Of a stretch of DNA of 64,000 bases, positions 8,854 to 16,083 are shown piece by piece. Position 1 is the stretch's first letter; each line of letters begins with the position of its first letter. The notes under the pieces were generated by a model, which ran no database searches, was not told the DNA's origin, and saw only the letters and a program-made list of their open reading frames with translations. The stretch comes from Noviherbaspirillum humi. GTDB taxonomy: Bacteria; Pseudomonadota; Gammaproteobacteria; Burkholderiales; Burkholderiaceae_D. Both the position numbers and the translations under genes were made by a program. The stretch is taken from assembly GCF_900188095.1 (NCBI RefSeq), contig NZ_FZOT01000014.1, positions 1 through 64,000 on the forward strand. Direction: 5' to 3'.

Positions 8854-9011
8854 GGCTATCCTTTCAGTGCAAAAGGGCGGGAAGAAGCATGTCCCAAAAG
8901 GCGAGTGGACCGGAGCGCCGGACGCGAGTTCCGGCACAAGCGTGGCGCTTGCGGCTATCATCCCAGTTTTTCCACTGGCGTTTCCGCTGCGCCCTTTTTG
9001 CAGAAAGCAAT

Positions 9012-9338
9012 ATGCTCTACGAACTGAGAACCTATCACTGCGCGCCCGGCCGCCTGCCGGCCCTGAACCAGCGCTTCGAGACCATCACCCTCGGCTTCTG
9101 GGAAAAATACGGCATCCGCCCGGTGGGCTTCTGGACTACCCTCATCGGCAGCAGCAATCAAGCGCTGACCTACATGCTGCAGTGGGAAAGCCTGGCCGAG
9201 CGCGAAGAAAAGTGGGGCGCCTTTTCGAGAGACCCGGACTGGATCGCCAAGCGCAGCGCCACCGAGGCCGAAGCCATCATCGTCGAGCGCATCGAGAACC
9301 AGATCCTGACGCCGACCGCCTACTCGGCGCTGCGCTGA
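9012..9338 (+). CDS. NIPSNAP-family protein
   Basis: A 108-residue protein beginning MLYELRTYHCAPGRLPAL, the hallmark opening of NIPSNAP proteins, which have a dimeric alpha/beta-barrel (ferredoxin-like) fold. The segment YMLQWESLAEREEKW also fits. Upstream in-frame sequence is open back to 8889, but family conservation begins at this ATG. Bacterial members often sit in catabolic operons, with uncertain roles such as small monooxygenase-like or accessory functions. Here it lies divergent from the alcohol dehydrogenase. No enzymatic residue can be assigned from sequence alone. Confidence 0.75.
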   Translation: MLYELRTYHCAPGRLPALNQRFETITLGFWEKYGIRPVGFWTTLIGSSNQALTYMLQWESLAEREEKWGAFSRDPDWIAKRSATEAEAIIVERIENQILTPTAYSALR

Positions 9339-9401
9339 CTCACCCTGCGGCGGGCAGCAAGCCCGCCCAGCCGTAATCCCGTCATCCGACGACATCGACC
9401 C

Positions 9402-9725
9402 ATGAACCTGAACCGACTGGTGCGAGAAGTAGTGAGCGAAGCGGCGATCGAGCTGCTCGATACGCTCGCGGCGCACGCGCTGGTGAGCGGACCCGGCGAC
9501 TTTACCGGCATGTTCTATTTCCCGGTGGAGCCGGAGAACTGGAATCCCACGCTGCTGCTGGTACGCGAAATCTTCGACGCCGAAATCACCATCGCCCATG
9601 AGCCCAACTGGCTCAACTTCCGCATCCTGCAATCCTTCGGCGTACGCGACGGCCAGCTGGCCTACCAGTTCACGCCGGTGTTCGCCGATGCCATCAGCCA
9701 GCGGCCGGGCGCCGCAGCGGACTGA
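9402..9725 (+). CDS. Hypothetical protein, 107 residues
   Basis: An unrecognised small protein. It starts with an amphipathic helix (NLNRLVREVVSEAAIELLDTLAAHAL), followed by a mixed region with FTGMFYFPVEPENW and a C-terminal part ending QRPGAAAD. There is no signal peptide or membrane helix. It follows the NIPSNAP gene by 63 bp on the same strand and could be cotranscribed. Codon use resembles its neighbours, which supports a real gene, and no competing frame is convincing. No function is proposed. Confidence 0.5.
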   Translation: MNLNRLVREVVSEAAIELLDTLAAHALVSGPGDFTGMFYFPVEPENWNPTLLLVREIFDAEITIAHEPNWLNFRILQSFGVRDGQLAYQFTPVFADAISQRPGAAAD

Positions 9726-9792
9726 CCCGTTCGCCGCAACCGCGCCTGCGCCATCAGCCCGGCCGCAGAAACTTTGACGCAGGAAAACCCGG

Positions 9793-9811
9793 TGTTCCGG
9801 TACATGGAACA
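9793..9811. promoter_or_regulatory. Palindromic operator upstream of the molybdenum hydroxylase genes
   Basis: TGTTCC and GGAACA form a perfect inverted repeat with a 7-base spacer (19 bp in all). Its centre is about 60 bp upstream of the transcription start predicted from the adjacent promoter. That is a typical location for an activator of a sigma-70 promoter. The cognate regulator is unknown and is not obviously in the window. Confidence 0.5.
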
Positions 9812-9825
9812 TTGTTCGCCTTTTG

Positions 9826-9854
9826 TTGACAGCCTTCCGGCGCAACGGTAAAAC
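9826..9854 (+). promoter_or_regulatory. Sigma-70 promoter for the iorAB-like genes
   Basis: A perfect -35 box TTGACA (9826-9831) is followed after exactly 17 bases by TAAAAC (9849-9854) as the -10 box. Transcription would begin near 9861, leaving an untranslated leader of about 105 bases before the ATG at 9967. Confidence 0.55.
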
Positions 9855-9966
9855 CTTAGTCAGGCCGCTTCACGCCAAGGCGCGCACCAATTCTCCCGCG
9901 CCGATAACAACCATCCCGAGACAACCGTTCCCGCCCGGGAACCGCATGCATTGCCAAGGAGGAGAC

Positions 9967-10440
9967 ATGGCCAGCATTCCCTTTTCCGTCGATAACAAGC
10001 CGGTGACGGTCGACGCCGATCCCGACATGCCGCTGCTTTACGCGCTGCGCGACGACCTGAAGATGAAGAACCCGCAGTTCGGCTGCGGCCTCGCCCAGTG
10101 CGGCGCCTGCACCGTGCATATCGACGGCCAGCCCGCCCGTTCCTGCGTCACCCCGGTATCGGCGGTGCAGGGCCGGAAGGTGACCACCATCTACGGCCTC
10201 GGCACGCCGGACAAGCCGCACCCGCTGCAGAAAGCCTATGTGGCGGAGCAGGTGCCGCAGTGCGGCTACTGCATCAATGGCTGGCTGATGACCGCAGCCG
10301 CCCTGCTGAAGGAGAAGCCGAACGCCACCGACGCCGAGATCCGCGATGGGTTGGGCGGCTTGAAGTGCCGTTGCGGCACCCAGGTGTCCATCCTGCGCGC
10401 CATCAAGCGCGCGCAGGCGGAAATCGCCAAGTCGGCGTGA
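9967..10440 (+). CDS. iorA: Molybdenum hydroxylase, [2Fe-2S] subunit (isoquinoline 1-oxidoreductase alpha-like)
   Basis: A 157-residue protein with two iron-sulfur clusters. The plant-ferredoxin-type N-terminal domain has the cysteines of CGLAQCGACTVHIDGQPARSC near residues 40-60. The C-terminal four-helix domain has CGYCINGW and KCRCGT. It passes electrons from the molybdenum site of the partner subunit. The ATG at 9967 has an excellent AAGGAGGAG ribosome site, so the longer open frame upstream is not used. The large subunit starts 12 bp after its stop. The symbol follows the isoquinoline oxidoreductase family; the true substrate may be another N-heterocycle or an aldehyde. Confidence 0.82.
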   Translation: MASIPFSVDNKPVTVDADPDMPLLYALRDDLKMKNPQFGCGLAQCGACTVHIDGQPARSCVTPVSAVQGRKVTTIYGLGTPDKPHPLQKAYVAEQVPQCGYCINGWLMTAAALLKEKPNATDAEIRDGLGGLKCRCGTQVSILRAIKRAQAEIAKSA

Positions 10441-10451
10441 GGAGGAGGGAT

Positions 10452-12779
10452 ATGGAGACGATGCAGAAGCAAAACGATGCGGCCGGCATTTCCTTCAGCC
10501 GCCGCCAGTTCTTCAAGACCACCGGCGCGCTGGTGGTGTCGGTTTCGATGCCCTGGGCAGCCGCCTCGGCCTTTGCCCAGGCCGCGGCCGCGGCGGGCAG
10601 CGCCGGCAAGCCGGCCCTGACGCCCGATCAGCTCGATTCCTGGGTGGCCATACTGCCGAACGGCGATGTCGAAGCCTATTTCGGCAAGGTCGACCTCGGC
10701 CAGGGGCTCGAGGTGGCCATTGCCCAGATCGTCGCCGAAGAGCTGGACGTGCCGGTGGATCGGGTTGAAGTGGTCATGGGCGACTCCGCCACTTCCTGCA
10801 ATCAGGGCGGCGCATCGAGCGCACTCGGCATCCAGGCCGGCGCCAAGCCGCTGCGCAATGCCTCGGCGGAAGCGCGCCGCCTGCTGCTGGAGATGGCGTC
10901 GAAGAGGCTGGACACCCCGGTGGAACGCCTGACCGTGGCGGATGGCGTGGTCAGCGTGGCCGGCAACCCGGCCAAGCGGGTCTCCTATGCGGATCTGATC
11001 GGCGGCAAATATTTTCACTCGCAGGTCGAGTGGAACAAGAAGATCGGCAACCCGCTGGAGATCACCGCCAAGGCCAAACCGAAATCGCCCGCCGAGTACA
11101 AGGTGGTGGGCCAGCCGATTCCGCGCCGTGACGTCGAATGGGCGGTCTTCGGCGCCGACCCCAAGGCCTCGGGGGAAAAGTCCTTCGTCACCGACGTCTC
11201 CCTGCCCAACATGCTGCATGCCCGGGTGATCCGTACGCCGCGCGCGGGCTGCGTGCCCGTCAAGGTGGACGAGGCGTCGATCGCCGGCATCAGGGGCGCC
11301 CGCGTGATCCGCGAAAAGAACTTCCTCGCCGTGGTGGCCGAGCGCGAGTGGGATGCGGTGAAGGCGGCGCAGATGCTGAAGGTGGATTGGTCGGAAGCGA
11401 AGAAACCCTTCCCGACCATGGACAAGCTGCATGACCATATTCGCAATGCGCCGGTGGTCAAGCGCGAGGACGAGGTCAAGCGCGGTGACGTGCCGGCTGC
11501 GTTCAAGAATGCGGCGAAGATCGTCGAAGCGGAATTCATGTGGCCCTTCCAGTCGCATGCCAGCATGGGGCCGGCCTGCGCGGTAGCGGACGTGAAGGCC
11601 GACAGCGCGGTCGTGTGGACCGGCACCCAGAAGCCGCACTATGCGCGCGACGGCGTGGCTGCCCTGCTCGGCATGCCGGCGGAGAAAGTGCGCGCCATAT
11701 GGGTCAAGGGACCGGGATCCTACGGCCGCAACGATGCCGGCGACGCGGTGCTGGAAGCGGCCTATCTGTCCAAGCTCACCGGCCGGCCGGTAAGGCTGCA
11801 GGGCATGCGGGTGAACGGCACCGCCTGGGATCCCAAGGCGCCGGCTTCGGTGCATCGCTGCCGCGCGGCGCTGGATGCCTCGGGCAAGGTGATCGGCTAT
11901 GACTTCATCACCAAGGCCTTTTCCCGCGCCAACATCGAGACCAACGAGTCGGACCCGAGCGACAGCCTGCTCGGCATGGAGCTCGGCCTGCCGTTGAAGC
12001 CCGGCGCCCATTTCGGCACGCCGCTGGAAAGCTACGGCTTCGAGAACAAGCGCCTGGGCTGGGAAGTGATTCCGCCCCTGCTGGACCGCGCCTCGCCCCT
12101 GCGCACCTCGCACATGCGCGATCCGATCGGTCCGCAGATCCAGTTCGCCAGCGAACAGTTCATCGACGAACTGGCGCTGGCAACGAACGAGGATCCGGTC
12201 GCCTTCCGGCTGAAATATCTCACTGCGCCGCGCGACAAGGCAGTGGTGCGGGCCGCCGCCGACAGGGCCGGCTGGCAGCCGCGCGTCGGTCCCAACCCGG
12301 ACCGGTCCGGCGACCTCCTCAAGGGCCGCGGCATTGCCTACGCCCAGCGCGGCGGTTCCATTCTCGCCATCGTTTCGGAAGTGGAAGTCGAACGCAAGAC
12401 CGGCCGCATCTGGGGCCGCCGCTTCACCGTCGCGCACGACTGCGGGCTGATCATCAATCCGCAGGGCTTGCGCGCCACCATCGAAGGCGGACTGGTGCAG
12501 GCACTGTCGCGCAGCCTGTTCGAGGAAGTGCAGTTCGACGAGAACATGGTGACCAGCGTCGACTGGAACACCTATCCCATCCTGGAGGCGAAGGATGCGC
12601 CGGAGACCATCGACATCGTGCTGCTGAACCACCCGAAAGCGCCGCCCACCGGCGCCGGTGAAGCGACTTGCCGCATCGTCGCTGCATCGGTGGCGAACGC
12701 CTTCTTCGATGCCACCGGCGTGCGGCTGCGGCAGGCGCCGATGACGCCGCAGCGGGTGCTGGCGGCGTTGAAGGCGTAG
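10452..12779 (+). CDS. iorB: Molybdenum hydroxylase, molybdopterin-binding subunit (isoquinoline 1-oxidoreductase beta-like)
   Basis: A 775-residue protein that begins with a twin-arginine export signal (SRRQFFKTTGALVVS, then an Ala-rich cleavage region near residue 42), so the mature enzyme is periplasmic. Xanthine-oxidase-family motifs follow: DLGQGLEVAIAQIVAEEL, a GGASSALG loop, HDCGLIINP, and near the C-terminus PPTGAGEA, whose Glu is the expected catalytic base. A GGAGGAGG ribosome site precedes the ATG. With the upstream [2Fe-2S] subunit it forms a two-component hydroxylase that adds water-derived oxygen to a heterocycle or oxidises an aldehyde. No third FAD subunit is present, as expected for this subfamily; the electron acceptor is not encoded nearby. 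Confidence 0.85.
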   Translation: METMQKQNDAAGISFSRRQFFKTTGALVVSVSMPWAAASAFAQAAAAAGSAGKPALTPDQLDSWVAILPNGDVEAYFGKVDLGQGLEVAIAQIVAEELDVPVDRVEVVMGDSATSCNQGGASSALGIQAGAKPLRNASAEARRLLLEMASKRLDTPVERLTVADGVVSVAGNPAKRVSYADLIGGKYFHSQVEWNKKIGNPLEITAKAKPKSPAEYKVVGQPIPRRDVEWAVFGADPKASGEKSFVTDVSLPNMLHARVIRTPRAGCVPVKVDEASIAGIRGARVIREKNFLAVVAEREWDAVKAAQMLKVDWSEAKKPFPTMDKLHDHIRNAPVVKREDEVKRGDVPAAFKNAAKIVEAEFMWPFQSHASMGPACAVADVKADSAVVWTGTQKPHYARDGVAALLGMPAEKVRAIWVKGPGSYGRNDAGDAVLEAAYLSKLTGRPVRLQGMRVNGTAWDPKAPASVHRCRAALDASGKVIGYDFITKAFSRANIETNESDPSDSLLGMELGLPLKPGAHFGTPLESYGFENKRLGWEVIPPLLDRASPLRTSHMRDPIGPQIQFASEQFIDELALATNEDPVAFRLKYLTAPRDKAVVRAAADRAGWQPRVGPNPDRSGDLLKGRGIAYAQRGGSILAIVSEVEVERKTGRIWGRRFTVAHDCGLIINPQGLRATIEGGLVQALSRSLFEEVQFDENMVTSVDWNTYPILEAKDAPETIDIVLLNHPKAPPTGAGEATCRIVAASVANAFFDATGVRLRQAPMTPQRVLAALKA

Positions 12780-12812
12780 TCGCCATTGGCACCGTAAAAC
12801 TCGGGAGTTAGG

Positions 12813-12850
12813 CGGACGGCAATGCGGGAGTAGTCCAGCAAAGCCGTCCG
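12813..12850. terminator. Weak hairpin in the gap before the T3SS region
   Basis: CGGACGGC (12813-12820) pairs with GCCGTCCG (12843-12850) around a 22-base loop, about 35 bp after the hydroxylase stop. There is no U-tract. It is the only structure seen in the 188-bp gap before the lytic transglycosylase. Confidence 0.3.
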
Positions 12851-12967
12851 ATGGCGGGTGCGAAGAAAAGCTGAAGCCTGAAACCTTCGATTCTTCGGAT
12901 CCTGGCGCGGCGCAAGTTAGATCGCGCAAGCTTGCGTCGTGTGGATGCGCTCGGCGGGTGTGGACTG

Positions 12968-13453
12968 CTACCGCTGCAGCGTCCACTTCTCCAGGATGCG
13001 CTTCACCTGCCCCGCATACTTGTCACGCAGATGCGGCGTATGCGAGTGATAGGCTCCCACCGCGGCCCAGGTATTGCCGTAGCGGTCGATCTGGCGCCGG
13101 TAATGCCAGGCGGCGACATAGGCGGCGATGCAGGGGTTGTACAGATGGCCCATCTGAATGCCGTAGCGGCCGAGCTCGCGGGCATGGATGGTATTGATCT
13201 GCATCATCCCAATATCGTAGCTGCCATTGGTATTGCCGCGAAAGGCGTTCGGGTTGCCGCGCGACTCCTGCCAGGCGATCGCACGCAAGATGAGGGGATT
13301 GACCTGGTGATAGGCCGCCGCCGAGTCCAGGCAATAGGCGTCGGTATATTTTCCGTATGAAGCTGCCTGCGCCTGCGCATTGGCGCTGTAACCTGACACC
13401 AGCAAGGCAGCGATGAGAATGAAGGTTCGATAAGACATCGTCGGTTTCATCAA
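12968..13453 (-). CDS. T3SS-associated lytic transglycosylase
   Basis: A 161-residue protein with a Sec signal peptide (FILIAALLVSGYSANAQA). Its SLT-type domain has the catalytic Glu in AIAWQESRGNPNAF, followed by GSYDIGMMQIN and the AAWHYRR segment. It resembles the IpgF/HpaH/BfpH group that opens peptidoglycan for the secretion apparatus. It lies 66 bp downstream of sctV on the same strand and is probably cotranscribed with it, which supports a dedicated secretion role. Confidence 0.85.
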   Translation of the reverse strand: MMKPTMSYRTFILIAALLVSGYSANAQAQAASYGKYTDAYCLDSAAAYHQVNPLILRAIAWQESRGNPNAFRGNTNGSYDIGMMQINTIHARELGRYGIQMGHLYNPCIAAYVAAWHYRRQIDRYGNTWAAVGAYHSHTPHLRDKYAGQVKRILEKWTLQR

Positions 13454-13519
13454 TCCATGAGCATCGAAAACAGCGCCTGAAGTGCGCTTCGCATATAAAG
13501 GCGGAAGCCGGCATTCATG

Positions 13520-15628
13520 CTATTCACCCGCCCCGCCTTCGATCATTCCCCTCACCTCGACCTTGACGGTCGCCGGCACTTCTTCAGTGGAGACCACCGC
13601 CACGCCGGGCAGCTTGTCCATCACCAGCAGATGGATGTGCCAGCGCAGGTCCGGCGCCGTCAGCACCGTCCTCACGGGTGGAAGCGAGGGCTGGGAATTG
13701 GTGGCGGAAACGAGCGCGCCGCCGAGCGCATCCTGCATCTGCTGAATCTGCTCCGGATTCAGGGAAAGAACTGGGCCATCGACCGAGTGATTGATCGCGC
13801 CGCGCAGGATTTCCTCGATCTGCGGCGAGATCATGACGGCATCTAGACGGTTGGTTCCCTGAGTCAGCTTGAAGCACAGGGACGCGCCGAGCGCCTTGCG
13901 CGCCGCTTCCGTCAGCGATACATCGTCGTTCGGTAATTGCGAGGCGTAGATGAGCGCCTGGAAGATCGTGGGAATGTCGCGGATGGAAACCCGCTCCCGC
14001 AACAGGTTCTTCAATACCCGCGTCAGGCGGGTGATCGGCACGGCGGAACCGACCTGGTTCGACAACTCCGGCCAGCTCTGCTTGGCGCGGGCAACGATGG
14101 ATTGCACGTCCTCGATGTTTAACAGCTCATGGGTATGGTCGCGGATGAAGGCTTCCACCAGCCAGGAAATCGCCGGGGCAGTCGAGAGGACCTCGATTCC
14201 GCTATTGCGGGCCGAGGCGGTCTGTTCCTCCGCGAGCCAGGCCGAGCCGCCGTAGGCCAAGGCATCGGCCGCGACCTGAATGCCGGCTGCTGCCAGTTGC
14301 TGCTGGCTGGCTATCGCCAGGCTTTTCTGCGCCGGTATCTCCAGCCTCACCTTCGGCACATCGTGCAGCCACAGGCAGCACTCCATGCCCTTGGCTTCCT
14401 TGAGCTGGCGTATGACGATGCCGGGGAAGGGCAGGCCAATGTCCTTGTGCATGCGCTTCCGAACCAGGAGCAGCTCATGCTCGAATTGGGAAGGTGACAG
14501 GGTGGCCACCAGCTGCGGCGACAGCTCCAGCAGAATCGGCGCGTAGTCGATCGAATCCGCGTCCACAAGCATCGGGCGGCGCTCGGGACTGCCATCCCGT
14601 ACCGGCGCGGAGGATTGCGGGTTCCATGCCGTCGCCCGGGCATTCATCTGGCGCAGCAGGACGACGCCGGTCGAGGTGACCGCGCCGCCGACGATCAGGA
14701 ACGCAAGCCAGGGCAGTTCCGGCACGAGGCAGAACAGCAGCGTCATGCCGCCGGTGAGGACCATGGCCTTGGGATGGGACAGCAATTGTCCGCCGATCTG
14801 GCCGCCGAGATGCGGCGCGCCGTCTTCATTCGTTGCCCGCGTGACCAGGATGCCGGCCGCCATCGAAATCAGCAGCGCCGGAATCTGCGACACCAGGCCG
14901 TCGCCCACGGACAGCACGGCATATTTGTTCGCGGCCTCGCCCGCCGACAAGCCGAAATACACCACGCCGATGGCAATGCCACCCAGGAGATTGATCAGCA
15001 CGATCACCATGCCGGCGATCACATCGCCCTTGACGAACTTCATCGCCCCATCCATGGCGCCGAACATCTGGCTCTCCACGCCGAGCATGGTGCGCGCATT
15101 GCGCGCCTGGTCCTGGGTCAGCAGGCCCGACCGCAAGTCGGAGTCGATGCTGACCTGCTTGCCGGGAAGGGCGTCGAGGGTAAAACGCGCCGCCACTTCC
15201 GCCACCCGTTCCGCGCCCTTGGCGATCACGATGAACTGCACCAGCGCGATGATGAAGAAGATGACGAGGCCGACGACGATATTGCCGCCGACGACCCACC
15301 GGCCGAAGGCTTCGACGATATGCCCGGCATCGCCGACCAGGAGAATCTGGCGAGCGGTAGCCACGTTGAGCGCGATGCGGAACACCGTCGTGAACAGCAG
15401 CAGGCTGGGGAAGGTCGAGAGGTTGGACGGCGACTTGACGTTGAGCGAATAGACCAGCAGCCCGATGCCGAAGCATATGTTGACCGAAATCAATCCATCG
15501 AGCGCCCACGGCGGCAAAGGCAAAACCAGCAGGCCGATTGCGCAGACGATCAGGACGGGCAATGCCAGGTCTTGAACGCGGTTTGATTTGCCAAGCGGAT
15601 TTGAAGCTTGTGATGTGCTGGTTTGCAT
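13520..15628 (-). CDS. sctV: T3SS export gate protein SctV (HrcV/YscV/InvA family)
   Basis: A 702-residue inner-membrane protein, the normal length for SctV. The N-terminal half carries multiple membrane helices (for example LPVLIVCAIGLLVLPLPPWAL and IVVGLVIFFIIALVQFIVI) and the conserved FHIPEP-type cytoplasmic loop, here around GAERVAEVAARFTLDALPGKQ. The C-terminal half is the cytoplasmic nonameric ring domain that receives substrates and chaperones. It is transcribed away from sctC, with a sigma-54-like promoter about 300 bp upstream pointing toward it. Confidence 0.95.
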   Translation of the reverse strand: MQTSTSQASNPLGKSNRVQDLALPVLIVCAIGLLVLPLPPWALDGLISVNICFGIGLLVYSLNVKSPSNLSTFPSLLLFTTVFRIALNVATARQILLVGDAGHIVEAFGRWVVGGNIVVGLVIFFIIALVQFIVIAKGAERVAEVAARFTLDALPGKQVSIDSDLRSGLLTQDQARNARTMLGVESQMFGAMDGAMKFVKGDVIAGMVIVLINLLGGIAIGVVYFGLSAGEAANKYAVLSVGDGLVSQIPALLISMAAGILVTRATNEDGAPHLGGQIGGQLLSHPKAMVLTGGMTLLFCLVPELPWLAFLIVGGAVTSTGVVLLRQMNARATAWNPQSSAPVRDGSPERRPMLVDADSIDYAPILLELSPQLVATLSPSQFEHELLLVRKRMHKDIGLPFPGIVIRQLKEAKGMECCLWLHDVPKVRLEIPAQKSLAIASQQQLAAAGIQVAADALAYGGSAWLAEEQTASARNSGIEVLSTAPAISWLVEAFIRDHTHELLNIEDVQSIVARAKQSWPELSNQVGSAVPITRLTRVLKNLLRERVSIRDIPTIFQALIYASQLPNDDVSLTEAARKALGASLCFKLTQGTNRLDAVMISPQIEEILRGAINHSVDGPVLSLNPEQIQQMQDALGGALVSATNSQPSLPPVRTVLTAPDLRWHIHLLVMDKLPGVAVVSTEEVPATVKVEVRGMIEGGAGE

Positions 15629-15786
15629 GACTGGTTATTTTGACTTTGCGTCTGAGGTTACCTGTCAAAAAAGGCCCCATCCGGGGTTTGATATCGAAAC
15701 GCAAAAGCAGATGTGCTAAAAGACGTTTCTTGAATGAGGAACCCGATATAAAACAACATCCATGAATGCTCCAGATATTAATCACA

Positions 15787-15804
15787 TCTCATTTTTAAAT
15801 GAGA
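15787..15804. repeat. AT-rich perfect palindrome in the sctV-sctC region
   Basis: TCTCATTT, two bases, then AAATGAGA gives a perfect inverted repeat with 8-bp arms. It lies about 160 bp upstream of the sctV start codon and inside the predicted leader of the sigma-54 transcript. It could be an operator or a small hairpin. Confidence 0.4.
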
Positions 15805-15931
15805 AATAAAACTGCCCGGCGCCGGCCGATGTTGTATTTGTTTCTGTGACCTTGTTCATGAATGAGGGCGCCGAGATGCAGTGCGCGACTAAAAGTGTCA
15901 ATCTATGAAGCGCGAAGTACACATGCTGTTT

Positions 15932-15949
15932 GCGCAAGAAAGGTGCCAG
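15932..15949 (-). promoter_or_regulatory. Sigma-54 (-24/-12) promoter facing sctV
   Basis: Read on the minus strand, the sequence CTGGCACCTTTCTTGCGC has TGGCAC at -24 and TTGC at -12, with GG and GC exactly 12 bases apart as RpoN requires. Transcription would start near 15922 and run into sctV after a leader of about 290 bases. Confidence 0.6.
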
Positions 15950-16083
15950 TGAAAGCGGATCGCCAATCGCTTGTTCCAAAACGCAGACTCGAAAGCCGTT
16001 GCCGTCCATGTCGTTAATCGTCTCCAAGAACGCAATTACAGATCAATAGCGCGAAGCAATACGCATCTCAGGCGAAGACAATC

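Larger units (their letters stand above)
15629..16083. other. Divergent sctV-sctC regulatory region, no confident gene
   Basis: This 455-bp stretch separates sctV and sctC and is more AT-rich than the genes on either side. It holds a sigma-54-like promoter on the minus strand (15932-15949) and a perfect 8-bp-arm palindrome (15787-15804). No good promoter facing sctC was found. An 81-codon minus-strand frame (15782-16027) overlaps the promoter and has no family resemblance, so it is not called as a gene. Confidence 0.6.

Noticed and set aside
8974-8991. A sigma-54-like sequence (CTGGCG...CTGCGC) before the NIPSNAP gene
   Set aside because: Spacing is right but both half-elements are degenerate, and the site lies within a few tens of bases of the start codon.
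343-12986. Many long antisense frames over the catabolic genes
   Set aside because: They are a by-product of GC-rich codon bias opposite well-supported genes and have His/Arg/Ala-rich shadow composition.
15782-16027. An 81-codon minus-strand frame between sctV and sctC
   Set aside because: It contains the sigma-54 promoter and the palindrome, has no family resemblance and no good ribosome site.
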